From CBDDEH01 sp965226865 (GTDB taxonomy: Bacteria > Chloroflexota > Dehalococcoidia > Lucifugimonadales > JAGWBF01), in contig CBDDEH010000004.1 of the NCBI GenBank assembly GCA_965226865.1, forward strand, positions 1,240,001-1,304,000: 64,000 nucleotides of DNA, in the 5' to 3' direction. A program made the translations under genes and the position numbers. Below, one piece after another: positions 18,138 to 27,191 of this stretch; the first letter of the stretch is position 1, and every line of letters begins with the position of its first letter. The notes under the pieces are model-generated. The model was not told the DNA's origin and ran no database searches. It worked only from the letters and a program-made list of their open reading frames with translations.

Positions 18138-19829
18138 TTATACGTGGGGCTCTATATCTAAATCCAGTACTTGGGGCATCCCGTGCATCATTCTTGGCCC
18201 GGACAAATCGAGCTGTGCAGCGTAACTTAAACTAGGGCCCCCACCACCCCCAAAAAATATGCCACAAAACTTGGAGTTTCGTCTCTGCTGTTCTCTCTCC
18301 CTGGCCGTTGTTGCTCCAGGATCGCCTCGGTTTTCTCTTCTGAAAGCTTCTTCCCTCGCATCCTCTGCTCGCCCGATTTTGTCAATTTTCTCTTGCTGGG
18401 CCTGCTGTGTCTCTGCGTGCTTCAGCTTCCTGCCCATTAGATCGGCGGCCAATTGGGACTTTACCGCCGCAGTACGAGCTTTAAAGTAATCGTCGAAGGC
18501 AGAAGTCATTTTGCCGAGACTTAATACTAGGTCGCCAACCGCGACTACCGCTCCAATCGGGCCAGTCACGACTTGTGCTGCCTTTTTCTTGCCTTCCTTC
18601 TCGAGAGCCTTAGCGGTTGACTTTAGGATTATGTCTATTGCCTTATTCTTGCCTAGGTCCTGAGCTACGGCTTCTTCATACTTCGACGCATACACCTGCT
18701 TCGTTCCATCAGATTTGGAGCCCTTGAGGCCCAGGCTGTCGGTTACGTTGATGGGGTTGTTCAGGCCGTACCCGTAGAGGCCCATGCCATCCCTGTACCC
18801 CGTCGGGTCCCTATGAATGAACCTGCCCTGCTCGGGGTTATAGTACCGGTTCCGGTAATAGTACAGGCCGGTCTCCGGGTCGAGGCGTCTTCCGGTGAAC
18901 ATGTAGGGGTTGTCCACAGTGCTTGTGCCACCTGGAGCGACGATGTCATCGCCACCAAACTCGACCACTCCGTTCGGCCCGGGCTCGTATACGGTCTGGC
19001 GACCATAGGCGTCGTACTGGTAGCCCTCAACAATGTCACCTACGATATCGGTCAGCGCAAAAGTCGAACCCAGAGCGTTCTGGTGGTAGAAGAGCCTCTG
19101 GTCGCCGGGTTCCGTAGCGTCGTCACCTCCGTCAAGATTGCGGTCCAGTATCAGCGGTTCGTCGAGACTGCGGCCGTAGACATACTGTTGTACCAGATCA
19201 TCGGCCCCGTTCCGCTCTTCGATCACGCGCCATCCGTCGTAGTAGTAGTTGGTCACACCGTCCAGTGGTCCCGAGTTGGATACGGCTTTGCTGACCCTGC
19301 GGTTGAAGGCGTCGTAGGTATATGTGGCGATAGACGCCCCGTCGCCCTTGCGGGTCACGGTTCGCAACCTGTTTCTCGAGTCCCACTCGTACAGGAACCC
19401 CTCGTTTATCTGGTTGCCGTTGTCGTCATATTGATAGGTGGTTATCGCGCCGTCGTCGGTCTCGATGATCTCGTTGAAGGACGAGTGCATGCGGGTCTCG
19501 CCGTCGACCTGAAGCCAGTTGCCGACCCCGTCCAGGTCCCAGACGCCGTGAATCGGTGCTATAGCCCCGGGATCGGGCCGGTCGAATTGCTGGAGCCTGT
19601 AGGCAGAGTCGTACTGGTAGGTCTCGCTGTTGACCGGGTCATGAAGCTTGTTCTCGGAGGTCCTGTTGTTCCTCCGATCGTAGCCATGCTCGAAGCCGAC
19701 TATGCCGGAATCGTCAGCTCGCAGATGCCGGAGCTGGACAACACGGCCAAGCCCGTCGTATCCAGTATCGTCGGTGCCGGTCAGGTGGGTCAGCCGACTG
19801 CCGTTCATAGGATAGAGTCGTTGGGCCAC
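18138..19829 (-). CDS. Rhs segment: last YD repeats, core end motif and C-terminal variable region
   Basis: 563-codon frame. It starts with YD repeats (YDGLGRVVQL, YDDNGNQINE, YTYDAFNRRVSK), then the conserved Rhs end motif (GLYYYRNRYYNPEQGRF and RDPTGYRDGMGLYGYGLNNP), then about 230 residues unique to this protein: a hydrophobic stretch (VVTGPIGAVVAVGDLVLSLG) and a charged helix rich in Gln, Glu and Arg. Upstream codons in the same frame (VEYDYIGGSR) continue into the preceding segment after one added base near 19868. At the other end a better protein-like frame (FVRAKNDARDAPSTGFRYRA) takes over near 18215 and runs to 18016, so this frame's last 25 residues are probably spurious. Confidence 0.75.
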   Translation of the reverse strand: MAQRLYPMNGSRLTHLTGTDDTGYDGLGRVVQLRHLRADDSGIVGFEHGYDRRNNRTSENKLHDPVNSETYQYDSAYRLQQFDRPDPGAIAPIHGVWDLDGVGNWLQVDGETRMHSSFNEIIETDDGAITTYQYDDNGNQINEGFLYEWDSRNRLRTVTRKGDGASIATYTYDAFNRRVSKAVSNSGPLDGVTNYYYDGWRVIEERNGADDLVQQYVYGRSLDEPLILDRNLDGGDDATEPGDQRLFYHQNALGSTFALTDIVGDIVEGYQYDAYGRQTVYEPGPNGVVEFGGDDIVAPGGTSTVDNPYMFTGRRLDPETGLYYYRNRYYNPEQGRFIHRDPTGYRDGMGLYGYGLNNPINVTDSLGLKGSKSDGTKQVYASKYEEAVAQDLGKNKAIDIILKSTAKALEKEGKKKAAQVVTGPIGAVVAVGDLVLSLGKMTSAFDDYFKARTAAVKSQLAADLMGRKLKHAETQQAQQEKIDKIGRAEDAREEAFRRENRGDPGATTAREREQQRRNSKFCGIFFGGGGGPSLSYAAQLDLSGPRMMHGMPQVLDLDIEPHV

Positions 19830-19858
19830 ACGGGACCCGCCAATGTAGTCGTATTCGA

Positions 19859-22800
19859 CTAGGGGACTGGGGCACCCTGATCACCGACGGTCTTGATCCT
19901 GTCGAGGTCGTCATAGGTATACCCCAGGGGACGTCCGTTTGGATACTGGACGCTGGGGCGTAGGTTCTCAGAACGCCAGCCTCCAGAGACAGATTTTAAC
20001 GGCAGGGGGCCAGTTTGCTGAGACTGTTCTATAACCCGACTAAGGCTGCCGTAGGCCAGTACCACTTCGGAATCGTCGTTGGGTTCGCCGGGCTCGTTGT
20101 CGTCGGTGGCCAGAGTCAGGCGGGACAGGCCGTCGTACTCGTAGGCGCTCAATGTGGTGCCAACAACGCCCGGCGCGGGGACAACATCGGACTGTAGGAC
20201 CCTGTTGATTGCGTCATATTCGTTCTGGGTCACGGAACCGTTTCCGTCTTCACGCGCGACAACGTTGCTGTCTTGGTCGTATGAGTATGTAGTCGTCGTC
20301 GTCGGATCGCAGCTGTCGGCCAGGGCCGGTGGCACGCAAAGGCCCTTGGTTTCGGCGACCACCCGATTCAGGTTGTCGTCGGCGTACTGGGTCTGGTTGC
20401 CGTTGTCGTCGGTAAGACTCTGTAACAGAGTGTTGCCGTCCCACTGCTGAAGGGTCGTTATGAGACCGTCGCCACCGCCCTGGGACTGGTCAGGGTCTGG
20501 TATGACCGACTTGACGCCCTCGATGGTGGCGCCTATGTTGACGCCGTCGCCCTGGCCCGAAACAGTAAGCACGACTTCCTGCTCGACCAGGCGGTTGATG
20601 CCGTCGTAAGAATATCTGGTCACGTTTCCAAAGTCGTTTACCAACCTGTCGGTCCGGGGCCCGATCCTGAAAACCCGAGGTCGAATGAAGGTTCCGGTCA
20701 GAGGACCTTGTGCGTCGGCCATGGCCACGAGATTGTCCCGGGAGTCGTACCGGTATTCCGTCCTTTGGCCCAGGTTGTCCACGTCTCGTTGGAGACGGTC
20801 TATGCTGTCGTAGAAGGAGGTTGTCACGAATATCTCGTCCTGTCCTCCAGGAACCTGGGAGACGTCTACCTCACGGGTCTCGATGACGTTGTCGTTGTCG
20901 TCATACGCGGTCTCAATTACGTTGCCCTCGGGACCTGTTGTCCTTATCAGCCGGTCGGCCCCATCGTAGGCGAACCGGAACACGTCGGCATCATCCTCCA
21001 CAATGCACGTGACCCGGGAGTCCCGGTCGTACTCGGTCCGGGTGCTTACCCTCCCGATGATGCCGACGCCGGTGACGCCCGGGATGTCCTGATCGTCTCC
21101 AGGAGTCAGGTCGCCCTTTCCAATATCCGTAGCACCATCCGATAGATCGGGTGTTCGTGCAGTTGGGATGGTGTTTACAAACAGGACCCGGTCGGTCTGG
21201 AATTGCCGGCTAAGCTCGTCGTACAGGAACTCGGTGGCTTCCAGCAGGCCGTCGCTAACCAGGTTCGCGGACTGGATAACTCCTCCGTCGGAGACCGGCC
21301 TCGGCAACACATCCGGGCCGTCGGAGATCGGGCTGGCCCCTCCAACGGGACCAAAGCGGCTTGTCCGTACCACATTCCCCGCCGGGTCATACTGGTATAC
21401 GGCCTGGTTCCCGACGCTGTCGACTGTGCTGGTGAGCCGGTCGTAGCCGTCGTAGATGTATCTGGTCCGGTCGCCGTTGCCGCCAAGGTCCGAGTCGTTG
21501 TCGGGGGAGCCGTCGGTATCTTCGGAGTCAACCCTTTCGACCAGGTTTCGGTTCCCGTCGTAATGGTATGTCATGGTGGAAGAGACTCCACCGCGCACAT
21601 CGTAATCGAGAGGATCAGCCCCTGCCAGTAGGGCAGCGGCGGGGGGAGATGTGGCTCCGCGAGTGCTCTGGAAGAGCAAATCCCGTTCGTCATATAGGGA
21701 GGACGTGGCGTTGCCCTCGGGCTGGATGGTAAGCACCGGGTTTTCGTTGGCGTCGTAGCGGTTTAGAGTCTGGAGGAACTCGACGCTCGGCCCGTTAGCG
21801 ACTTCGTCTGCCCTTTGGACCTCGTTGTCCAGAATGTCGTAGGTGCAGACCGTGTCCATGAAGGCTGTATCACCCGCCGGGTCGGGATCCGTGAAGCCGA
21901 AGCGACTGAAGTCAGAGATGGGGTTCCCGTCCACACCAGAGGTGTTGCCCCTATCCTCAATCTGAAGAAGGACGATGTTGTCGTTAAAATCGTAGAAAAT
22001 CCGCTCCAGGTACTGGAAATCCACCAGCGGCAGGGGCTCCGGGGGGTTCGGCACAAAGACGTCATGGGCCGTGGAGTAGACGATCTGCACGATCTGATTC
22101 AGCTCGTTGACCACGTAGTCAGTAGCGATGCCGCGGCCGTCCACCTCCCTGACCACGTTCCCCACCGGGTCGTAGGAGTATCGGGTGCGGATGTCGGTGG
22201 GCAGAGACACGTTCATACCAAAGTCGGCTCCCAAGATCGCCACGTCGATTACATTTACTGTCCCGTCGTCATTGATATCCCCTTCGGGCCCGGCGGTGCC
22301 CAGGGCCCTTGAGACCACTAGCAAGTCTATGTCGTCGACCCTACCATCGGCGTTCAGGTCGCTCTCCAGGGGTGTTCCAACGGCATCCTCGATTACCTGC
22401 CTCAGATAGCCGAAGGGGCCATCGCCCACACCGGGCGTCGGGTCGTGACCGTCGCCGTCTGGGTCGTTCTCGGGGTGGTAATCATACAGGTCGACGTTCC
22501 CTTCGGGATCGGTGTATCGGGTCAACTGGCCGAAGTCGTTGTACTCGAATAGCTCGACGATGGGCTGAACCGTGCCTCCCTCGACGATGGCCTGTTTGGA
22601 GTCGGGAAGGAGGTTGACACTGGGGCGCTGGATGTGGACCACGTTGCCGTTGACCTGGTCCGTGCCGCCGTCGCCGTTTATATCTCCCAGGGGAGCCAGG
22701 CAGATACCGGCGTCGTTCAGGAGCTGTTCCACCTCGGCCGGGCCTCGCCCGGTCCTTGCCCCAATGGCCACGAAGTCGCAGCCCTCCTCGTAATCGAAGG

Positions 22801-23803
22801 TGTAACGTGTCGTGTAGCGGTCTGGGCTGGTGACTCCTCCATTCGGCGGGACATAAGCAGGGTCCAGGCCCCGTGGGTCCACAACTGTGCGAGTCCGGTT
22901 GTAGAGAGGGTCATAGGTGTAGCTGGTGTTTATGGTTGTCTGATCGCCGCCTCTGGCGGGATCGGGCAGTCGTATCACGGCGACAAGGTTGCCCTGCTGG
23001 AATCTATCCGGATTGCCTTCATCATAGACGTACTCGATGGGGTTGCCCTCAGGGAAGATGATCCTGGTTAGCTCGCCGTCCTGGTTGTACTCGTGGGTGG
23101 TCTCGAAGAAGTCAGGGTCGCTGCCCCTGATACCCCTGTTGGTGAAGTTGCGGATGCTCTCGATGTTGCCAAGGGGGCTGAACTGGAACTCTGTGACGTT
23201 GCCGCTCCTGTCGGTAACCGTGGTCTGAGCCAGAGGGTCGCCCCCATCAGGGAAGGGCGACGGCTCAAGCTCGTCATACTGGTAGGTGATCGTGCCGCCG
23301 GCCGGGACTCCAGTGTAGTTGGTCCCGCCGAGGGTCTGGCTCAGCACCCGATCCAGGTTGGGCGACGTCAGGTCTTCGTCGTAGGTGAAAACCAGGCGAG
23401 GCGGGCCGGCTGCGGCCACTTCGTTGGGAGCCGTTACCGAGAGGATGTTATGGTTCAGCCACACCAGATCGAAGCCGGAGGAGTATTCGTACCTGGTGGT
23501 CTTGCCAGCGGGAAAGTCGTTTCCGGTAGGCGTGCCAACCACCACCGGAGAGGTCACTTCAGCCAGATTGCCGTTGGCATCATAGCTACAGCCTACGGCG
23601 CGGCCAATGAAATCGGTAATTTCGGTGATTCGGTCGTTGGCGTCATACTCGAACTGGACGTCACGGCCTAAGGTGTCGGTCACCGTGGCCAACCTGTCGT
23701 TTGCGTCGTAGCCAAACTCCATCCGGCTCCCGTTCCTGTTTTCCTGGGCTACCAACCGACCGTCTGCCCCATAAAAGTCGGCATTTCCTCGATAGTCGTG
23801 CAA
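19859..23803 (-). CDS. Rhs segment: main YD-repeat shell with embedded dockerin-like calcium loops
   Basis: 1,314 codons of YD repeats (FGYDANDRLATVTDTLGRD, FEYDANDRITEITDFIGRA, and many more), which in the Rhs/Tc family form a hollow shell around the C-terminal cargo. Around 22215-22370 two EF-hand-like loops (LNADGRVDDIDLLVVSRALG and INDDGTVNVIDVAILGADFG) form a type I dockerin-like module inside the repeat array, and another Asp-rich loop lies near 22650-22690 (GDINGDGGTDQ). The frame really begins upstream of 23803 (RLSKEPDDSFILHDYRG) and ends with an out-of-frame stop at 19859. Confidence 0.8.
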   Translation of the reverse strand: MHDYRGNADFYGADGRLVAQENRNGSRMEFGYDANDRLATVTDTLGRDVQFEYDANDRITEITDFIGRAVGCSYDANGNLAEVTSPVVVGTPTGNDFPAGKTTRYEYSSGFDLVWLNHNILSVTAPNEVAAAGPPRLVFTYDEDLTSPNLDRVLSQTLGGTNYTGVPAGGTITYQYDELEPSPFPDGGDPLAQTTVTDRSGNVTEFQFSPLGNIESIRNFTNRGIRGSDPDFFETTHEYNQDGELTRIIFPEGNPIEYVYDEGNPDRFQQGNLVAVIRLPDPARGGDQTTINTSYTYDPLYNRTRTVVDPRGLDPAYVPPNGGVTSPDRYTTRYTFDYEEGCDFVAIGARTGRGPAEVEQLLNDAGICLAPLGDINGDGGTDQVNGNVVHIQRPSVNLLPDSKQAIVEGGTVQPIVELFEYNDFGQLTRYTDPEGNVDLYDYHPENDPDGDGHDPTPGVGDGPFGYLRQVIEDAVGTPLESDLNADGRVDDIDLLVVSRALGTAGPEGDINDDGTVNVIDVAILGADFGMNVSLPTDIRTRYSYDPVGNVVREVDGRGIATDYVVNELNQIVQIVYSTAHDVFVPNPPEPLPLVDFQYLERIFYDFNDNIVLLQIEDRGNTSGVDGNPISDFSRFGFTDPDPAGDTAFMDTVCTYDILDNEVQRADEVANGPSVEFLQTLNRYDANENPVLTIQPEGNATSSLYDERDLLFQSTRGATSPPAAALLAGADPLDYDVRGGVSSTMTYHYDGNRNLVERVDSEDTDGSPDNDSDLGGNGDRTRYIYDGYDRLTSTVDSVGNQAVYQYDPAGNVVRTSRFGPVGGASPISDGPDVLPRPVSDGGVIQSANLVSDGLLEATEFLYDELSRQFQTDRVLFVNTIPTARTPDLSDGATDIGKGDLTPGDDQDIPGVTGVGIIGRVSTRTEYDRDSRVTCIVEDDADVFRFAYDGADRLIRTTGPEGNVIETAYDDNDNVIETREVDVSQVPGGQDEIFVTTSFYDSIDRLQRDVDNLGQRTEYRYDSRDNLVAMADAQGPLTGTFIRPRVFRIGPRTDRLVNDFGNVTRYSYDGINRLVEQEVVLTVSGQGDGVNIGATIEGVKSVIPDPDQSQGGGDGLITTLQQWDGNTLLQSLTDDNGNQTQYADDNLNRVVAETKGLCVPPALADSCDPTTTTTYSYDQDSNVVAREDGNGSVTQNEYDAINRVLQSDVVPAPGVVGTTLSAYEYDGLSRLTLATDDNEPGEPNDDSEVVLAYGSLSRVIEQSQQTGPLPLKSVSGGWRSENLRPSVQYPNGRPLGYTYDDLDRIKTVGDQGAPVP

Positions 23804-25956
23804 GATGAAGCTGTCGTCGGGCTCCTTGGAAAGACGGGTATAGAAGCCTGGGGCGCAATGTAAGTATCGTCGGGCTTCTTCTGGTAAAGGTCGGCACGGA
23901 GGAAGCCATCGACCCGCACGACATCTCCCACAGCCGGGAACTCATGTAGACCGCTGGATGGAATGGTCGCCAAGTTGCCCTCCGTTACCTCGACCAGCTT
24001 GCGGTTGTAGTTGTGGTCCCAGTTGTGTCCTAGCGGTCCCTCGAACGTGACACCGCTACGGTATTTCCGTGAGAAGACGAAGTCGAATCCCCTGCTTGGG
24101 ATCCGCAGGTCTTCTTCGAATAGGAAGATCTCGCCGCTGTGGAGATATAAGGGGTCGCCCACACTCTGAGCCATGTTTGGACATGATGGCGTGGGGTTTC
24201 GAGAACATGGGCTCTGTCCTAGGAGGTTGACTCCGCCGTCGCTGGAGCCGTTGTCCATTGGATTGGTAGCCGAGTTTCGCTCTGGATAACTCTTAGTATT
24301 GCTGCCCGGTATATCCTCATCGCGCTCGACGATGGCGGTTGTCTCCGTCGCGACGACTTCTATATCCTCATCCGCTCTTACAGTGGCGGTGTTGGTAACC
24401 GTGCCAATCTCTTTGGCAATAGCACGGATACTCACCAGGACCTTGTCGTCAGGTTCGAGATCGCCCAGGTCGCAGTCCGCACCGGGGACCGATTGGCGCA
24501 CGACGCACGTTCCTTGATCGGGCTTAGAGGATCCCATGAATATCTGAGCCCCTGAAAAATCGTCTGTAAGAGTGATGCCTGTTACCGTGTTGGGCCCATT
24601 GTTTCTGATCGTTATCAGATAAAAGAGCGTTTGGTTCTTCACTGACGGGTCCGGGATAAGAGATTCCTCTTTGGTAACCTGCAGCCCATGCGCATCGATC
24701 TCAGTGCAGACTTGCCCTTCCGGTGTGTCGTCGATGAATTCTCCCATCACCTCCGTACAATACGACTGTTGCCCGAAGTCGTTGTATACGACCACCAGCG
24801 TATAGGTACCGGTCTCTCCATCGGACAGATTCGACTGGCATTCCAGCTCCCCCATAGTGGGCACCTGGTCACAGCTGCCAATGGTGGCTTCTGCCGAGAG
24901 TACGGCAGCGGATTCGGGCAGCATGATTCCTAGGACAAATGGATCAGTGCCATGGGGACCGTCGTTGGTTACTTGAGTCACGTGGGTTACTGGTTCACCC
25001 ACCATGGGTGACTCCGTTGAGGAGGTCTGTGTCACCATTAGGTCGGCCGCTGGCAACACCAGCGTACTTATCGTGACCTCATTGTCGCCAGGGTTTAGTT
25101 CCCCTGATCCGGTTGACTCTACGGTCGCGGTGTTTTCGACCAGTTGCGGCTCTGGCAAATCATCGGGAACTTGGACCACAATAATGATCTCAATAGGGGG
25201 CGCACCAGCGCTGATCAGCCCAAGGTAGCAGGTGACTGTCTCCGCTGGAATATCACATCCTTCACCGTCCACGAGAAGGATCGGGGTGCGGGGGTCTACC
25301 GTGTCGATCAGGGTAACGTCCGGGGCATCGCCAGGCCCCTTGTTGCTGACCTCGATGGAATATGTGATATTCCGTCCGCGGCCCACAGGGTCAGCGTCCG
25401 CGGTCTTGGTCACAACCAGATCGAATCCCTGTACCACGGTTATCTCAGTGCAGACTTGCCCTTCCGGTGTGTCATCGATGAATTCTCCCATGACCTCCGT
25501 GCAATAAGACTGTTGCCCGAAGTCGTTGTACAAAACCTCAAGCGTATAGGTGCCGATCTCTCCACCGGCCAGCTCCGACTGGCATTCCAGCATCCCCATA
25601 ATGGGCACCTGGTCACAGGCACCGATAGTGGCATCTGCAGAGAGCACGTCAGCGGATTCCGGCAGCATGATTTCGAGGACAAAGGGACCGGTACCGTCGG
25701 GACCATCGTTGGTTATTTGAGTCACGTGGATTACGGCTTCACCCAACATGGGCGACTCAGATGAGGCGGTCTGTGTCACCATTAAGTCGGCCACTGGCAA
25801 CATCGGCGGACTCGTGCAGCCCTCTGGCACCCTGATGGTCGGCACAATGAACTGCTCTGTATCCGCCAGATCGACGAGCCTGGCGCCATCCGAGTGCCAG
25901 TCACCCCCCCCCCCCCCCCCAGGAAAGAAAACGGTTTCACACTGAGACCACCGCAC
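23749..25956 (-). CDS. Rhs segment: DUF11 repeats and Rhs entry domain
   Basis: Real coding in this frame starts inside the poly-G tract (25920-25904) as DWHSDGARLVDLADTEQF. It contains several DUF11-like beta-sandwich domains, including two nearly identical units (each containing NDFGQQSYCTEVMGEFIDDT) and a different unit between them, then a further one (LIPDPSVKNQTLFYLITIRN). After a spacer comes the Rhs N-terminal domain (QSVGDPLYLHSGEIFLFEED, FVFSRKYRSGVTFEGPLGHN). The last 31 residues are out of frame: one base is missing near 23856. These domains typically mediate surface display and adhesion-like stalks. Confidence 0.75.
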   Translation of the reverse strand: MRWSQCETVFFPGGGGGGDWHSDGARLVDLADTEQFIVPTIRVPEGCTSPPMLPVADLMVTQTASSESPMLGEAVIHVTQITNDGPDGTGPFVLEIMLPESADVLSADATIGACDQVPIMGMLECQSELAGGEIGTYTLEVLYNDFGQQSYCTEVMGEFIDDTPEGQVCTEITVVQGFDLVVTKTADADPVGRGRNITYSIEVSNKGPGDAPDVTLIDTVDPRTPILLVDGEGCDIPAETVTCYLGLISAGAPPIEIIIVVQVPDDLPEPQLVENTATVESTGSGELNPGDNEVTISTLVLPAADLMVTQTSSTESPMVGEPVTHVTQVTNDGPHGTDPFVLGIMLPESAAVLSAEATIGSCDQVPTMGELECQSNLSDGETGTYTLVVVYNDFGQQSYCTEVMGEFIDDTPEGQVCTEIDAHGLQVTKEESLIPDPSVKNQTLFYLITIRNNGPNTVTGITLTDDFSGAQIFMGSSKPDQGTCVVRQSVPGADCDLGDLEPDDKVLVSIRAIAKEIGTVTNTATVRADEDIEVVATETTAIVERDEDIPGSNTKSYPERNSATNPMDNGSSDGGVNLLGQSPCSRNPTPSCPNMAQSVGDPLYLHSGEIFLFEEDLRIPSRGFDFVFSRKYRSGVTFEGPLGHNWDHNYNRKLVEVTEGNLATIPSSGLHEFPAVGDVVRVDGFLRADLYQKKPDDTYIAPQASIPVFPRSPTTASSCTTIEEMPTFMGQTVGW
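24698..25801. repeat. Direct repeat of a 360-bp DUF11 unit
   Basis: 24698-25057 and 25442-25801 are equal-length, highly similar copies (both begin ATCTCAGTGCAGACTTGCCC on the plus strand), encoding the duplicated DUF11 unit of the giant protein. Internal recombination between them would delete or duplicate 744 bp in frame. Confidence 0.75.
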
Positions 25957-26471
25957 TCATCCTGCAGAACTGTGCCACCCGGGAAAGGACCCAGAATGCC
26001 GCTGCCGTCGGGCTGGGGGTCTACCATTGTGTCCGCGTCAAATTGGCCGATGTCGCCGGCCCTTAGCAGGCTACCTCTAGCCCCCCACGGGTTTGCAATT
26101 GGCCTACTAAACTGGATGCTGACAGTGCCATCCCCCACAAAATCGGCGCTCGTGATATACCGTCGAGGTTCCAGAGATGCGAAGCGGCTCTGGGCCACTA
26201 TGGGTAAACCAAAGGTGTCGCTGATCGCACCGGCCGACAGCGCTATCTCTCCAAACATGTCCACCGGCGCCTCCACTCCGGTAAGTGCAAACGCAAGGAC
26301 CGCGTCGTTGGGCTGGTCTTCAGCGATTCCACCGAGGACGACAGCCCCTGCCGCACCGGTGAATGGAATATCTACTAAAGCTGGGTTCCATGTGGAGTCG
26401 TCCACGGCCCTGTCGAAGCCCATAACGATGGTGTCGGCTAAACCGTCCATGTCCTTGTCGTCCAGGAACAC
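25782..26471 (-). CDS. Rhs segment: linker between calcium-binding and DUF11 parts
   Basis: True coding runs from 26573 (VPDFPSKGATTQNISITLG) through to the poly-G tract at 25920; codons past it are out of frame. The frame is the same as that of the preceding kelch segment, the two being separated only by the TGA at 26574-26576. Content: DDKDMDGLADTIVMGFDRAV and beta-rich sequence of the kind found in bacterial cell-surface proteins (Big-like). No precise family recognised. No ribosome-binding site precedes the GTG at 26471, which argues against an independent gene start. Confidence 0.55.
   Translation of the reverse strand: MFLDDKDMDGLADTIVMGFDRAVDDSTWNPALVDIPFTGAAGAVVLGGIAEDQPNDAVLAFALTGVEAPVDMFGEIALSAGAISDTFGLPIVAQSRFASLEPRRYITSADFVGDGTVSIQFSRPIANPWGARGSLLRAGDIGQFDADTMVDPQPDGSGILGPFPGGTVLQDECGGLSVKPFSFLGGGGGVTGTRMAPGSSIWRIQSSSLCRPSGCQRAARVRRCCQWPT
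25904..25920. repeat. 17-base homopolymer (C on plus strand, G in the coding strand)
   Basis: An uninterrupted run of 17 C. The minus-strand coding frame enters as ...KPFSFLGG and, to leave as GG-DWHSDG, the run must be a multiple of three (15 or 18). At 17 the giant gene is out of frame. This is either a slipped-strand contingency tract or an uncertain homopolymer call. Confidence 0.8.
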
Positions 26472-26573
26472 GCTGTGCAGATTAATTCGCTCGGTTGGAC
26501 GGGGCTGACCCGTGCTGCCGAGGGTGATGCTTATGTTCTGGGTCGTTGCGCCCTTGCTTGGGAAGTCGGGTAC

Positions 26574-27191
26574 TCATGCCCCATCGAAGAAGTCACCGTA
26601 GTAGCCCCAGTCCTCGTCGCTGTCCGGGAGACCGTCCCCATCCGCATCCCTCCATGCCCTGGCCTGGCAGATGCCCATACCAGGCATTCCCACCAGGGAG
26701 ATCGTACTTCCTACAGCTGAGGCTGTCCTCCATGACTCGAAGGTCAGACCAAGGTCGAAGGAACACAAGACCTCTCCCAAGAGGTCGCCCACCTGGTCGA
26801 TGCTCGCCGGTTCTATTACATTGATCTCGAGGGTCTTGGGCTCCGCTACGTCTGGATCGCCTCTAACTTGCCACTCGACAACAGGCCCTTTACCGTCGCC
26901 GTCGGGGTCGTGGAACTCGTCGCCTACCCCATCGTCATCGGTATCTCTATAAAGTGGATCGGTGCCTCTGGCGACCTCCTCCTCGTCATTGAGGCCGTCC
27001 CGGTCCCTATCCGGAATCAGGGCCGTGTCCAAAGACGGGTCATAGCGGACAATCTCGTCCAAACGTGGGAACTCAGAGCCGCCGAAGAGGAATCCAGGGT
27101 TACCCGTGTACACCTCGCTGGCGTAGGGCGGGAGGAGGGCAGGTCCGCCTGCATGATCATCATTTTGTCCAGGGCTGGGTCGTATCGCCAT
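26574..27191 (-). CDS. Rhs segment: end of kelch propeller and calcium-binding acidic repeats
   Basis: Coding in this frame starts near 27130 (PYASEVYTGNPGFLFGGSE) and contains thrombospondin type 3-like calcium loops (PDRDRDGLNDEEEVARGTDP, DTDDDGVGDEFHDPDGDGK, later DADGDGLPDSDEDWG). It ends at TGA 26574-26576, after which the same frame continues open for another 220 codons, suggesting a nonsense substitution, an erroneous base, or a true gene end. Confidence 0.6.
   Translation of the reverse strand: MAIRPSPGQNDDHAGGPALLPPYASEVYTGNPGFLFGGSEFPRLDEIVRYDPSLDTALIPDRDRDGLNDEEEVARGTDPLYRDTDDDGVGDEFHDPDGDGKGPVVEWQVRGDPDVAEPKTLEINVIEPASIDQVGDLLGEVLCSFDLGLTFESWRTASAVGSTISLVGMPGMGICQARAWRDADGDGLPDSDEDWGYYGDFFDGA

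Noticed and set aside
18813..19862. 349-codon plus-strand frame
   Set aside because: Antisense shadow of the YD-repeat coding strand; biased codons mirror the opposite strand.
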